A stretch of 53,506 nucleotides of DNA from DASQGA01 sp963722715 (GCA_963722715.1 CAVROA010000012.1:1-53506); one strand, 5' to 3'. Shown: positions 35,287 through 43,980, counted from the stretch's first letter. Notes: generated by a model not told the origin, from the letters alone. Numbers and translations: made by a program.

Positions 35287-36251
35287 GGCGCGACCCCCAG
35301 GCGCGAAGTGATTTCGAGGAAGCGCTCCTCGAGCGAGACGCGGGCCGGCTCGAGGCGGTAGACCGCCACCCCTGACTCGACCAGGCGCCTGTTCAGGTCG
35401 GCTGCGACCTCAGGCGGGGACGCGTCCGGAACGAACTGGACGCTCAGGCCCTCGGCCGTCCCGTTCACCGAGGCCACCGACGGATGCGCGGTGACGACCT
35501 CGCGGGCAAGCGCCTGGTCGTCCACCTGGATCAGCAGGGTCTTGCTCTCGCCGCCGGCGGCGATCTCGGAGACGGACCCTCGCCAGACGACCTTTCCGTG
35601 GTCGACGATCGCAAGCGCATCGCAGATCTTCTCCACCTCGTCCAGGAGATGGGAAGAGAGCACCACCGTCCGGCCCTCATCCACGAACTCTCGGATCATG
35701 TTTCTGAACTCCTGGATGCCTGCAGGGTCGAGCCCGTTCGTCGGCTCATCGAGGATCAGGAGCTCCGGATCGGCGAGGAGCGCGCGCGCCACGCCTAGAC
35801 GCTGACGCATGCCGAGCGAGTACTTGGACACGCGCTCGTTCGCCCGGTCGGCGAGCCCGATCCGCGCGAGGGCCCCGTCGATCCGGTCGTGCGCCTCGGG
35901 CTCGCGGGCCGCGGCAATGATCCTCAGGTTCTCACGGCCTGTCAGGTGCGAGTGGAAGCGTGGTTCCTCGACGATGGCGCCCACCCGCGCGAGGGCGGCG
36001 GCACGTCCCTGGGGCAGGGGCTTTCCGAGCAGGCACATCGTCCCCGAGTCCGCCTTCGTGAGCCCGAGCAGGATCCTGATGAGCGTGGTCTTGCCCGCTC
36101 CGTTCGGACCTAGATACCCGAAGGCAGAGCCTCTCGGGATCTGGAGATCGACGTGGTCGACGGCGACACGCTCCCCGAACCGCTTGGTGAGGCCGGAGGT
36201 CTCGACGACCCACTCATCGCGGGCACCGTGTCTCGGACTGGTCGCGGCCAT
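35283..36251 (-). CDS. ABC transporter ATP-binding protein (ABC-2 exporter)
   Basis: 322 residues. Walker A is GPNGAGKTT (about 49-57), signature YSLGMRQRLGVARALL, Walker B LLILDEPTNGLDP, and the switch histidine is in SSHLLDEVEK. An extra C-terminal domain of about 90 residues is typical of drug/lipid exporter ATPases (DrrA/CcmA type). A TACGCT -10 with a 7-nt gap precedes the ATG at 36251. It drives the permease at 34465. Confidence 0.92.
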   Translation of the reverse strand: MAATSPRHGARDEWVVETSGLTKRFGERVAVDHVDLQIPRGSAFGYLGPNGAGKTTLIRILLGLTKADSGTMCLLGKPLPQGRAAALARVGAIVEEPRFHSHLTGRENLRIIAAAREPEAHDRIDGALARIGLADRANERVSKYSLGMRQRLGVARALLADPELLILDEPTNGLDPAGIQEFRNMIREFVDEGRTVVLSSHLLDEVEKICDALAIVDHGKVVWRGSVSEIAAGGESKTLLIQVDDQALAREVVTAHPSVASVNGTAEGLSVQFVPDASPPEVAADLNRRLVESGVAVYRLEPARVSLEERFLEITSRLGVAP

Positions 36252-36333
36252 CCGTTCCAGCGTATCCGGACAAAGAACGCTTCACTCGAAGCAGGGACTC
36301 GTAGCAGGCACAACGAACACCGATATCTGAGCC

Positions 36334-36564
36334 ATGGGACGATGTGAGGGCTATTACAGGCTGGAGAATCGTCGCTGCGACCGTGACGCCGTCCGCGAGC
36401 TGCGGGCGTCCGACGGCGAGCACTACCTCGTGTGCGAGTACCACCGGCGGCAGGCCTGGACGGCCGCGGTGGCACGCTGGCACGGGGAGACGGATCTGCG
36501 CGCCACGATGGCCACAGGTCTTCGCTCCGCAAAGCAGCCACGACGTACGTTCGTCTGGGGCTAG
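36334..36564 (+). CDS. small cysteine-containing protein, unknown
   Basis: 76 residues with C4-x10-C15 and a later CEYHRRQAW block, plus many Arg residues. I do not recognise a family; cysteines and histidines could bind zinc. The ATG at 36334 is preceded by a weak GATATCT -10 with 5 nt between. It is divergent from the ABC ATPase. The frame carries normal codon use for the region. Confidence 0.5.
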   Translation: MGRCEGYYRLENRRCDRDAVRELRASDGEHYLVCEYHRRQAWTAAVARWHGETDLRATMATGLRSAKQPRRTFVWG

Positions 36565-36596
36565 CCGCGGTCTCCGCGCGCTAGGCTCTCCCCGGG

Positions 36597-37202
36597 ATGG
36601 GGGAGGAAGCCCGCTGCGCCGTCCGCTTCGGAAACGCACGCTCCGAGGGCAAAGCGCTTCTCGAGACCGACGAGCTCCTCTTCCGGGGCGAGTTCCGGAT
36701 CGCCGTCCCGCTGCAGGGGATCACGGCCCTCGACGCGTCGGACGGCGAGCTTCGCGTCGAGTTCGCAGACGGCGAGGCGACCTTCGAGCTTGGCCCGAAG
36801 GCCGAGCGGTGGGCCGAGCGAATCAAAAACCCCAAATCCCTCCTCGACAAGCTCGGCGTCAAGCCGAAGTCGAGCGTGGCGGTCGTCGACCTGGACGACG
36901 GCGAGTTTCTGAAGGACCTGGAGGAGCGGGTCGAGCGCCACGCCACGGCGCCCCAGCACGAGTCCGACCTCATCTTCCTGGGCGCGGAGTCGATCGGTGA
37001 CCTCGGCCGAATCGAGTCACTCGTTCAGTTCCTGCGCCCGAACGGGCACATCTGGGTAGTCGCGCCGAAGGGCCGCCAAGACATCCGGGAGGCCGACGTG
37101 CTCGCTGCCGGCCGCGCAGCGGGGCTAAAGGACACGAAGGTCGCCCGCTTCTCGGACACGCACACCGCGCACCGGTTCACCATTCCGCTCGAGAGTCGCT
37201 AG
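36597..37202 (+). CDS. DUF3052-like protein with N-terminal PH-like region
   Basis: 201 residues. The first 75 residues are beta-rich (LLETDELLFRGEFRIAVPL, LRVEFADGEATFELGP) and may form a PH-like fold. From about 80 the SLLDKLGVKPKSSVAVVDL block and SDLIFLGAESIGDLGRIESL resemble DUF3052/methyltransferase-like proteins without a clear SAM motif. The function is unknown. The ATG at 36597 has a TAGGCT box nine bases upstream. Its TAG stop interlocks with that of the convergent rpiA in CTAG. Confidence 0.65.
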   Translation: MGEEARCAVRFGNARSEGKALLETDELLFRGEFRIAVPLQGITALDASDGELRVEFADGEATFELGPKAERWAERIKNPKSLLDKLGVKPKSSVAVVDLDDGEFLKDLEERVERHATAPQHESDLIFLGAESIGDLGRIESLVQFLRPNGHIWVVAPKGRQDIREADVLAAGRAAGLKDTKVARFSDTHTAHRFTIPLESR

Positions 37203-37858
37203 TCGCCGCCCGGCGCCAGGCGTTCGATCTGGTCGCCGTGCGCCACGAGCACGTCGCTCACGAGCGACGGCGGGAAGAGCCCGTGCTCGACGACTCCGGG
37301 GGTCTCCGCGAGCCGCGCGGCAAGCTCCGCCGGTTCGTCGACCGGGCCGAGGTAGTCGGCGATCACGCCTCCGTCCGGGCTCGGCGGGACGTCGCGAAGC
37401 GCCACGGAGGCCAGGCGGCGAAGAGTCGCATCCAGCCCGTAAGCCAGCAGCTCGAGCGGGATTGGCGGCGCAATCACCTCGACGAGCTTGTCCGAGGACG
37501 CGATGACGACGAACCGGTCGGCGGCGGCCGCGACGATCTTCTCCCGGGTGTGGGCCGCCCCACCCCCCTTCACGACCCAACACGCGGGGTCGATTTGATC
37601 CGCCCCGTCGATCGCAATGTCGAGCCGATCGAGGCCCTCGAACGGCTCGATCGTCAAGCCGAGCTCCCGGCCGGCCGCCTCCGTTCGGGGCGAGGTCGCG
37701 ACGCAGCGGACGTCGAGCGAGCGCCCTGCGAGCGCCTCCAGAAGGTATCTGACCGTCGACCCGGTTCCCAGCCCGACCAGCATGCCGTCCTCGACGAGGG
37801 CCGCAGCAGCCGCGGCGGCCGCCTGCTTCTCCTGCTCGGTGTCACGTATCGTCGTCAC
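37199..37858 (-). CDS. rpiA: ribose-5-phosphate isomerase A
   Basis: 219 residues, the usual RpiA length. It interconverts ribose 5-phosphate and ribulose 5-phosphate. Family blocks are VGLGTGSTVRYLLEAL, IDIAIDGADQID-type (here LDIAIDGADQIDPACW), VVKGGGAAHTREKIVA and SSDKLVE. I chose GTG 37858, because a longer start would run 64 nt into the divergent HAD gene. Only one base separates the two start codons. The stop shares CTAG with the DUF3052-like gene. Confidence 0.93.
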   Translation of the reverse strand: MTTIRDTEQEKQAAAAAAAALVEDGMLVGLGTGSTVRYLLEALAGRSLDVRCVATSPRTEAAGRELGLTIEPFEGLDRLDIAIDGADQIDPACWVVKGGGAAHTREKIVAAAADRFVVIASSDKLVEVIAPPIPLELLAYGLDATLRRLASVALRDVPPSPDGGVIADYLGPVDEPAELAARLAETPGVVEHGLFPPSLVSDVLVAHGDQIERLAPGGD

Positions 37859-37859
37859 G

Positions 37860-38546
37860 ATGATTCCGGCGAGTGACTCTACTGTCGTCGCGATCTTGTT
37901 CGACATCGACGGGACGCTGATCAACTCCGGAGGCGCCGGCGCTGTCTCGTGGCGAAGGGCGTTCGAGGACCTCTACGGGATCCCGGCCGACATCGGGAAG
38001 TTCACAGACGCGGGCATGACGGATCCGGAGGTGGCGCGCCTCACCTTCAAGGCCGTGATCGGCCACGAGCCCTCCCCCGAGGAGCTCGCGCGGGTGATGG
38101 CAAGGCGCCTCGAGCACCTTCCGCGGGCGGTCGCCGAGTCGAAGGGCTACGAGGTGCTTCCGGGCGTGAAGGAGCTGCTGCCGCAGCTTCGCGACGCCGG
38201 CTATCTGCTCGGCCTGACCACGGGCGGCGTCGAGGAAGCGGCCCGCATGAAGCTCGAGCGTGGCGGCCTGAACGAGTACTTCGCGTTCGGCGGCTACGGC
38301 TCGGACTCCCCCGACCGCATCGAGCTGACGAAGGTCGCCGTCGAGCGGGCTGAGACGATCCGGGGCCGAGATCTGGAGCGGGACGAGGTCCTCGACATCG
38401 GCGACACCCCGCTGGACATCACCGCCGCGCATGCGGCGAACACCCTTGCGGTCGGCGTCGCGACCGGGCACTACTCGAAGGAGCAACTGAAGGAGGCGGG
38501 CGCCGACCACGTGCTCGGGACACTCGAGGAGGACCTGCCGCTGTGA
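37860..38546 (+). CDS. HAD-family hydrolase (phosphoglycolate phosphatase-like)
   Basis: 228 residues. HAD motif I is FDIDGTLIN (Asp nucleophile near residue 15), motif II LTTGG, motif III lysine in the DRIELTKVAVERA region and motif IV IGDTPLDITAAHAA; the cap domain is all-helical. Phosphoglycolate or a sugar phosphate is likely, and a link to RpiA next door is possible. The ATG at 37860 has TATCGT 7 nt upstream, inside rpiA. The stop overlaps the next gene as GTGA. Confidence 0.85.
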   Translation: MIPASDSTVVAILFDIDGTLINSGGAGAVSWRRAFEDLYGIPADIGKFTDAGMTDPEVARLTFKAVIGHEPSPEELARVMARRLEHLPRAVAESKGYEVLPGVKELLPQLRDAGYLLGLTTGGVEEAARMKLERGGLNEYFAFGGYGSDSPDRIELTKVAVERAETIRGRDLERDEVLDIGDTPLDITAAHAANTLAVGVATGHYSKEQLKEAGADHVLGTLEEDLPL

Positions 38547-39163
38547 GCCGGATCTTCGACGTCAGCGTCCCGATTCGCGAGGAGATGCCGATCTACGACG
38601 GCAATCCGGGTGTCCATCTGTCCCGCGTCCAGTCGATTGACGACGGCGCCGACGCGAACGTGAGCCGCCTCGACCTCGGCGTCCACACCGGCACGCATGT
38701 CGATGCCCCGCTTCACTTCATCCCCGACGGAGCCGGCGCCGAGACGCTCCCGCTCGACGTGCTCGTCGGGCCGGCGCAGGTCGTCGACGCCACGAGTCTC
38801 ACGGGGCCGATCGACGCGGGCTCGCTCGAAAGCCTCGACCTGCCCGACGGTCTCGAGCGCCTCCTCCTGAAGACGCCGAACTCCGAGCTCTGGGCCCGCA
38901 AGGACTTCACGCGAGACTTCATCCGGCTCACCGGCGACGGCGCCCGGTTCCTGGTCGAGCGAGACGTCCGGCTGGTGGGCATCGACTACCTGTCCGTCGG
39001 AGACCAGGAAGCCCACCGCGAGCTGCTCGGAGCGGGAGTCGTCGCGGTCGAGGGGCTCGACTTCCGGGGGGTCGACCCGGGCGCCTACACGCTCGTCTGC
39101 CTGCCGCTTCAGCTCGTCGGATCCGACGGCGCGCCGGCCCGCGCGATCTTGCTTCCCGCCTAG
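38543..39163 (+). CDS. cyclase-family protein (kynurenine formamidase-like)
   Basis: 206 residues with the metal-binding motif HTGTHVDAPLHF (about 49-60) of the cyclase superfamily, a DVSVPIREEMPIYDGNPG opening and a DYLSVGDQEAH block. Members hydrolyse formylkynurenine, isatin or related amides with Mn2+ or Zn2+; the substrate is not shown. The GTG start overlaps the HAD stop by 4 nt. The TAG stop is interlocked with that of a small convergent membrane gene in CTAG. Confidence 0.85.
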   Translation: MSRIFDVSVPIREEMPIYDGNPGVHLSRVQSIDDGADANVSRLDLGVHTGTHVDAPLHFIPDGAGAETLPLDVLVGPAQVVDATSLTGPIDAGSLESLDLPDGLERLLLKTPNSELWARKDFTRDFIRLTGDGARFLVERDVRLVGIDYLSVGDQEAHRELLGAGVVAVEGLDFRGVDPGAYTLVCLPLQLVGSDGAPARAILLPA

Positions 39164-39402
39164 GCGATCAGGATGGCGGCAAGCGCCACGCCGAAGGCCA
39201 TGAGCACGATGGCGGCCCAGACTCCCGCCCAGAAGCGGATCTCCACGTTGGAAGGGCGCGGGTGGTGCGGGAGTCGCCCCCAGACGATCCAGCGCGCGCC
39301 GCCCGCAGGCCAGCGCGCCGGGGAGACGAGCAGGGGCAAAGCCGCGCTCAGGACGAACGCGCCGAACATGAGCACGGCGCCGAGGCCGAGGATCTCCACC
39401 AT
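39160..39402 (-). CDS. small membrane protein, two helices
   Basis: 80 residues with two hydrophobic helices (about 3-28 and 58-79) separated by a Trp/Pro-rich loop (PARWPAGGARWIVWGRL). The family is unknown. The ATG at 39402 has a CACACT -10 with an exact 6-nt gap, so leaderless expression is likely. Its stop shares CTAG with the cyclase gene. Confidence 0.6.
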   Translation of the reverse strand: MVEILGLGAVLMFGAFVLSAALPLLVSPARWPAGGARWIVWGRLPHHPRPSNVEIRFWAGVWAAIVLMAFGVALAAILIA

Positions 39403-39408
39403 TGTCTC

Positions 39409-39414
39409 AGTGTG
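39409..39414 (-). promoter_or_regulatory. -10 box of small membrane gene (leaderless)
   Basis: CACACT; gap of 6 nt to ATG 39402. Confidence 0.4.
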
Positions 39415-39446
39415 TGGCCTTCCGAGCCAAAGCGCCAGGCCCGGGA

Positions 39447-40548
39447 CTACCCGATCTCGACGAAGACCTTGATCGCGTCCTCGTCCTCGGTCAGCCGACG
39501 CAGCATCTCCTCGTAGTGGTCGAGGCCGTCGACCGGGGTCGTCAGAAGCTTCCCGAGCCAGCCGGGATAAAAGGCCTCCGCCCTGACCAGGTCGGTGACG
39601 CCCCGGTCGAAGTCGTCCCGTGAGGCGTTCACGGTGCCGACCATGACTTTGTTCCCCAGCACGAAGCCCTGGTTGATCTTGTCGCTCGGAATTTCAGCCT
39701 TCCGGTCGCCGCCGGTGACGCTCGCGAGCACGAGCACGCCGTTTTTTCCGAGCACCTCCGCCGCCTCGAACGCCAGCGGACTGAAACCGGTCGCCTCAAA
39801 GATCAGATCGAACGGCCCGTGCTCGGCGCTCGTGTCGAGCCAGGGAGGCCTCCTCGGAGCTCACGTAGGCGGCGCCCAACTCCTCCACGAGCCGGCTGTT
39901 CAGATACGGGGGCTTGCGCTTGGAGAAGCACGTGACATCGACCCCACGAAGGCGAAGCGCCAAAGTGCAGAGAAGGCCGATCGTTCCCGATCCAAGGACG
40001 GCCGCCCGCTCCGGCTTCCAGATCTTCAGCCGCCGCTGGATCTCGTAGGCCTGGTTCAGTCCCTTCTCCGAGACCGAGAGGGGCTCGAGGAGAACGCCCA
40101 CCTTACGAAGCGAGTCCGGGAGCGGCACGACATAGGTCTCGTCCTCGACATAGCGCTCGGTCAGAAAGCCGTGCAGGAGGTTGATGCCGCGCTCGTAGTA
40201 CACGTCGTCGGTCGTCATGTCCTGGAGCCCGATCCGGTCGTAGGGACTCGACCCTGGCCTGCGCACGGTCGCGACGACGAGGGTCCCGGGCCGGAGCGAG
40301 GCGGGGACGTTCGGACCTGCCTCGAGCACCTCCCCGAAGCTCTCGTGGCCTGTGATGAGGTAGTCGAAGCCTTCCGGCGCCGCGCCGTACTCGGCCGCGT
40401 TGATCTCCTTGTCCGTCCCGTCGACCCCGACCCTGATCACCTTGACGAGGACGCCCCGCCCGCCATCGACCTCGCCTAGCGACGGCTCCGGAACGTTCTC
40501 GATGTGCATCGAGTTCGCCTTGCCGGGATGAACCGCAATTGCCTTCAC
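39447..40548 (-). pseudogene. glucose 1-dehydrogenase-like alcohol dehydrogenase, one extra base
   Basis: Zinc-type medium-chain dehydrogenase resembling archaeal glucose dehydrogenases: NSMHIENVPEPSLGEVDGG opening, GTDKEI, GHESFGEV, and the nucleotide site LGSGTIGLLCTLAL. The frame from GTG 40548 ends just after SSEEASLA; the frame shifted by one continues DTSAEHGPFDLIFEATGF to the stop. Removing one base at 39837 (GCT-C-GAC) gives 366 residues, the normal length. It would oxidise glucose to gluconolactone with NAD(P). Close to a GH15 gene that can release glucose, which supports the call. Either a sequence error, a recent lesion or a shared +1 signal. Confidence 0.8.
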
Positions 40549-40596
40549 TCAACGAATTCTTAACGTTGCCGGGGAATCTCGACGCCTTCGCCCGGA

Positions 40597-40602
40597 TAAG
40601 TT
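40597..40602 (+). promoter_or_regulatory. -10 box of gene 40609 (leaderless)
   Basis: TAAGTT; gap of 6 nt to ATG 40609. Confidence 0.5.
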
Positions 40603-40608
40603 CCGGAC

Positions 40609-40815
40609 ATGAGCCTGCGAGAGCTCGCGAGTCGAAACGACGGGAGCCAGGTCGTCCGCCTGATGTGGGATCCCACGCGCGACCAGACAGTTCTTCGCTT
40701 CCGGGACGAGGAGAGGGACGAGACGATCATCGTCGACGTGCCCAAGGAAGAAGCCCTCGCCGCGTTCAACAATCCCAGCGACTATCTCCCCTCCGGGGTC
40801 GGGGAAGCCGCGTAG
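40609..40815 (+). CDS. small conserved-looking protein, unknown
   Basis: 68 residues with a compact beta-type sequence (SQVVRLMWDPTRDQTVLRF and DETIIVDVPKEEALAAFNNP). I do not recognise the family. The ATG lies exactly 6 nt after a TAAGTT -10, so it should be expressed as a leaderless mRNA. It stands between the divergent glucose dehydrogenase gene and the GH15 gene. Confidence 0.6.
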   Translation: MSLRELASRNDGSQVVRLMWDPTRDQTVLRFRDEERDETIIVDVPKEEALAAFNNPSDYLPSGVGEAA

Positions 40816-40819
40816 GAGC

Positions 40820-40854
40820 TTGTAACCGGGGTCTCCGAGGCCCAGACTGACGGC
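40820..40854 (+). promoter_or_regulatory. leaderless promoter of the GH15 gene
   Basis: -35 TTGTAA (40820-40825), 17-nt spacer, -10 CAGACT (40843-40848), then 6 nt to ATG 40855. This is the clearest -35/-10 pair among the leaderless starts. Confidence 0.6.
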
Positions 40855-42705
40855 ATGCCCGACCCGGTCGCCGCCGCCGAGGGTCCGATCGTCGCCGGTT
40901 CGAGCCGGCTCGACTACCTCCCGATCGCGGAGCACGGCGTCATCGGCGACCTCCATTCGGTCGCTCTGGTCGGGACCGACGGCACGATCGACTGGTTCTG
41001 TCCGGGCCGCTTCGACGGGCCGAGCGTCTTTGCGTCCATCCTCGACAAGGATCGGGGCGGCCATTGGCGCATCGCGCCCGCGTTCGCAGGCGGAACGTCG
41101 AAGCAGCTCTACTTTCCCGACACCAACGTCCTCATCACCCGTTTCCTGACGCCCGAGGGCGTCGTCGAGATGCAGGACTTCATGCCGGTCAGCGAGCCGG
41201 GCAGCGAGCATCGCCCGCGGATCATCAGGCGCCTCATGGCCGTTCGCGGCGCGATGACCCTCCGGCTCGAGCTCGAGCCCCGGTTCGACTACGGACGCGG
41301 CGAGCACGAGACCCATGTCTTCGAGGGCGGCGTCGTCTTCCACGGCCCGGAGCTCTCGCTCGCCCTCGACTCGGCGGTGTCGCTCGCCCGGACCGAGCAG
41401 GGCGTCGAGGCCGAGTTCACGCTCCGTGAACGTGAGACGGCCACCTTCACGCTCGAGAGCGTGGACGAGAGCTACGAAACCCACATCCACTCCGAGGATG
41501 AGACGCGCGAGCTCTTCGAGCGAACCGTCGACTACTGGCGGCGGTGGGTGCGCCACTGCCGCTACGAGGGGCGGTGGCGCGAGATGGTCTATCGCTCCGC
41601 CCTGACCCTCAAGCTCCTCACCTACCAGCCGACGGGCGCGATCGTCGCCGCGCCCACGACGAGCCTTCCGGAGCAACTCGGCGGCGTGCGGAACTGGGAC
41701 TACCGCTACACCTGGATCCGCGACGCGGCTTTCTCGCTCTACGCGCTGCTCACGCTCGGCTTCACGGAGGAGGCGGAGGCGTTCATGGACTGGCTCGACG
41801 ACCGTCTCACGGAGCGCATGGAAGGCGAGTCAGGGCCGCTCCAGATCATGTACGGGATCGACGGGCGCTCGGAGCTCCCCGAGGTGATCCTCGACCACTT
41901 CGAGGGCTACCGAGGGTCCCGGCCCGTCCGGATCGGCAACGGGGCCGCGCATCAGCTCCAACTCGACATCTACGGCGAGATGATCGACTCGGTCTACCTC
42001 TACAACAAGCACGGAAAGCCGATCTCCCACGACGCCTGGATGTCGGTCTGCCGCGTCATCGACTGGGTGCTCGACAACTGGGACCAGCCTGACGAGGGCA
42101 TCTGGGAGACGCGCGGAGGCAAGAAACACTTCACCTACTCGCGTCTCATGTGCTGGGTCGCGGTCGAGCGCGCGATCCGAGTGGCCCGCCAGCGCGGGCT
42201 GCCCGCGGACCTCGTCAAGTGGATGGCGACCCGCGACGCGATCTACGACCAGATCATGGAGAAGGGCTGGAACGCCGAACGCGGCGCCTTCGTCCAGGCC
42301 TACGACTCCGATGTCCTGGACGCGGCAAACCTGCTCATGCCACTCGTCAAGTTCATCGCCCCGACCGATCCGCGGTGGCTGTCGACGCTCGACGCGATCA
42401 CGGAGGAGCTCGTCTCCGACAGCCTCGTCTACCGGTACAACACGAAGGCTTCACCCGACGGCCTCGAGGGCGACGAGGGCACCTTCTCGATCTGCTCGTT
42501 CTGGTACGTCGAGGGACTCGCGCGTGCGGGGCGGGTGGACGAGGCCCGGCTCGCTTTCGAGAAGATGCTGACCTACGCGAACCACCTTGGCCTGTTCGCA
42601 GAGGAGATCGGGCCGACAGGGGAGCAGCTGGGAAACTTTCCGCAGGCATTCACGCACCTCTCCCTGATCAGCGCCGCTGTCAACCTGGACCGGCAGCTCG
42701 GGTAG
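40855..42705 (+). CDS. GH15 glycoside hydrolase (trehalase/glucoamylase type)
   Basis: 616 residues. An N-terminal beta-sandwich (about 20-225, YLPIAEHGVIGDLHSVALVG with TIDWFCPGRFDGPSVFA) precedes an (alpha/alpha)6 barrel with GGVRNWDYRYTWIRDAAF, EGTFSICSFW and the late acidic EEIGPTGEQLGNFPQAFTHL, which carry the catalytic carboxylates. The layout matches mycobacterial trehalase of GH15, which releases glucose from trehalose; maltose-type substrates remain possible. No signal peptide is seen, so it is cytoplasmic. A leaderless promoter lies directly upstream, and mreB follows after 18 bp. Confidence 0.93.
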   Translation: MPDPVAAAEGPIVAGSSRLDYLPIAEHGVIGDLHSVALVGTDGTIDWFCPGRFDGPSVFASILDKDRGGHWRIAPAFAGGTSKQLYFPDTNVLITRFLTPEGVVEMQDFMPVSEPGSEHRPRIIRRLMAVRGAMTLRLELEPRFDYGRGEHETHVFEGGVVFHGPELSLALDSAVSLARTEQGVEAEFTLRERETATFTLESVDESYETHIHSEDETRELFERTVDYWRRWVRHCRYEGRWREMVYRSALTLKLLTYQPTGAIVAAPTTSLPEQLGGVRNWDYRYTWIRDAAFSLYALLTLGFTEEAEAFMDWLDDRLTERMEGESGPLQIMYGIDGRSELPEVILDHFEGYRGSRPVRIGNGAAHQLQLDIYGEMIDSVYLYNKHGKPISHDAWMSVCRVIDWVLDNWDQPDEGIWETRGGKKHFTYSRLMCWVAVERAIRVARQRGLPADLVKWMATRDAIYDQIMEKGWNAERGAFVQAYDSDVLDAANLLMPLVKFIAPTDPRWLSTLDAITEELVSDSLVYRYNTKASPDGLEGDEGTFSICSFWYVEGLARAGRVDEARLAFEKMLTYANHLGLFAEEIGPTGEQLGNFPQAFTHLSLISAAVNLDRQLG

Positions 42706-42723
42706 AGGCCGCCGGTCGCAGCG

Positions 42724-43800
42724 ATGGGACTATTGAACTACCTGAGCGGTTTCGGACACCGCGACATGGCGGTCGACCTCGGGACCGCCAACACCGTCGT
42801 CTACGTGCGGGGCGAGGGGATCGTCCTCTTCGAGCCGTCCGTGGTCGCCATCGACGACACCACGGGCGACGTCCACGCGGTCGGTGCCGAGGCCAAGCGC
42901 ATGATCGGAAGGACGCCCGCGTCGATCCGCGCGATTCGCCCGCTCCGGGACGGCGTCATCGCCGACTTCGAGGTGACCGAGTCGATGCTCCGCCACTTCA
43001 TCCGCCGGACGCATGGAAACCGTTTTCCGTATCCACGCGTGATCATCTGCGTTCCGAGCGGGATCACGGACGTCGAGGAGCGAGCGGTCGAGGAAGCGAC
43101 GCTGGCGGCCGGAGCTCGGCAGGCATGCCTCATCGACGAGCCGATGGCCGCCGCGATCGGTGCGGAGCTGCCGATCGACGAGGCGACCGGGAACCTCGTC
43201 GTCGACGTCGGCGGGGGAACGACCGAGGTCGCCGTTATCTCGCTCGGCAGCATCGTCGTCTCCCGGTCGATCCGGGTCGGCGGCTACGAGATGGACGATG
43301 CGATCGTGGCCCTTGCGAAACGCGAGCACAACCTTCTGATCGGGCCGGAGAGCGCCGAGGAGGTCAAGCTCGAGGTCGGCTCCGCCTGGGACGTCGGCCT
43401 GGACGAAACCGCCGAGATCCGGGGCCGGGACATTGCCACGGGTCTCGTGAAGCGCATCGACGTCACCGCTGCCGAGGTGCGCCGTGCGCTCGAGCGGACC
43501 GTGATGCAGATCGTCGACAGTGTGCGGGACACGCTCGAGCGGACGCCGCCCGAGCTCGCGGCGGACATCACCAGCCGCGGCATCGTCCTCGCGGGCGGCG
43601 GCTCGCTCCTGCGTGGACTGGACGAGCTCCTGAGACAGGAAACGGGGCTGCCCGTCCACCAGGTTGAGGACCCGTTGACCTGCGTCGCCATCGGCGCCGG
43701 CAAGAGCCTCGAGGAGTTCGACACGATTGCGCGGGCATCGAGAGTCCGTCGCACGAACGGCGGCTCCTCGATCCAAACGGCCCATTTCCGCGTGCGCTGA
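42724..43800 (+). CDS. mreB: rod-shape protein MreB
   Basis: 358 residues; actin-fold ATPase guiding cell-wall growth. Visible are MAVDLGTANTVVYVRGEGIVL (phosphate 1), PLRDGVIADFEVTESMLRHFI, IDEPMAAAIGAELP, VVDVGGGTTEVAVISLG (phosphate 2) and GIVLAGGGSLLRGLDELL (adenosine site). The C-terminus has an extra 15-residue basic tail. It stands alone, without mreC or mreD, 18 bp behind the GH15 gene, so it may be read through from there. The end is followed by an untranslated region. Confidence 0.95.
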   Translation: MGLLNYLSGFGHRDMAVDLGTANTVVYVRGEGIVLFEPSVVAIDDTTGDVHAVGAEAKRMIGRTPASIRAIRPLRDGVIADFEVTESMLRHFIRRTHGNRFPYPRVIICVPSGITDVEERAVEEATLAAGARQACLIDEPMAAAIGAELPIDEATGNLVVDVGGGTTEVAVISLGSIVVSRSIRVGGYEMDDAIVALAKREHNLLIGPESAEEVKLEVGSAWDVGLDETAEIRGRDIATGLVKRIDVTAAEVRRALERTVMQIVDSVRDTLERTPPELAADITSRGIVLAGGGSLLRGLDELLRQETGLPVHQVEDPLTCVAIGAGKSLEEFDTIARASRVRRTNGGSSIQTAHFRVR

Positions 43801-43980
43801 CCATAGGGCGAGTGAAGGGCTCGGAGCAAGCTTCGTCGAGTTCTTCCTCGAGCGCGAGACAGCCGAGGCCATGGTCGGTGAGGTATCGGGAGGACGAGCC
43901 GACGCGAACGGACTCACTCCCGCCCGCTGACAGCCGACCTGCGGCTGCGCCAAGAACCAGCGGTCGAGCGAAGTCCGGTG
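43801..43980. other. intergenic region after mreB, possible gene remnant
   Basis: No convincing gene. In one plus-strand frame a short tail FVEFFLERETAEAMVGEV ends at a stop near 43930 with no plausible own start; it could be the C-terminus of a decayed gene. Otherwise I see nothing that explains this 180-bp gap. Confidence 0.25.
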
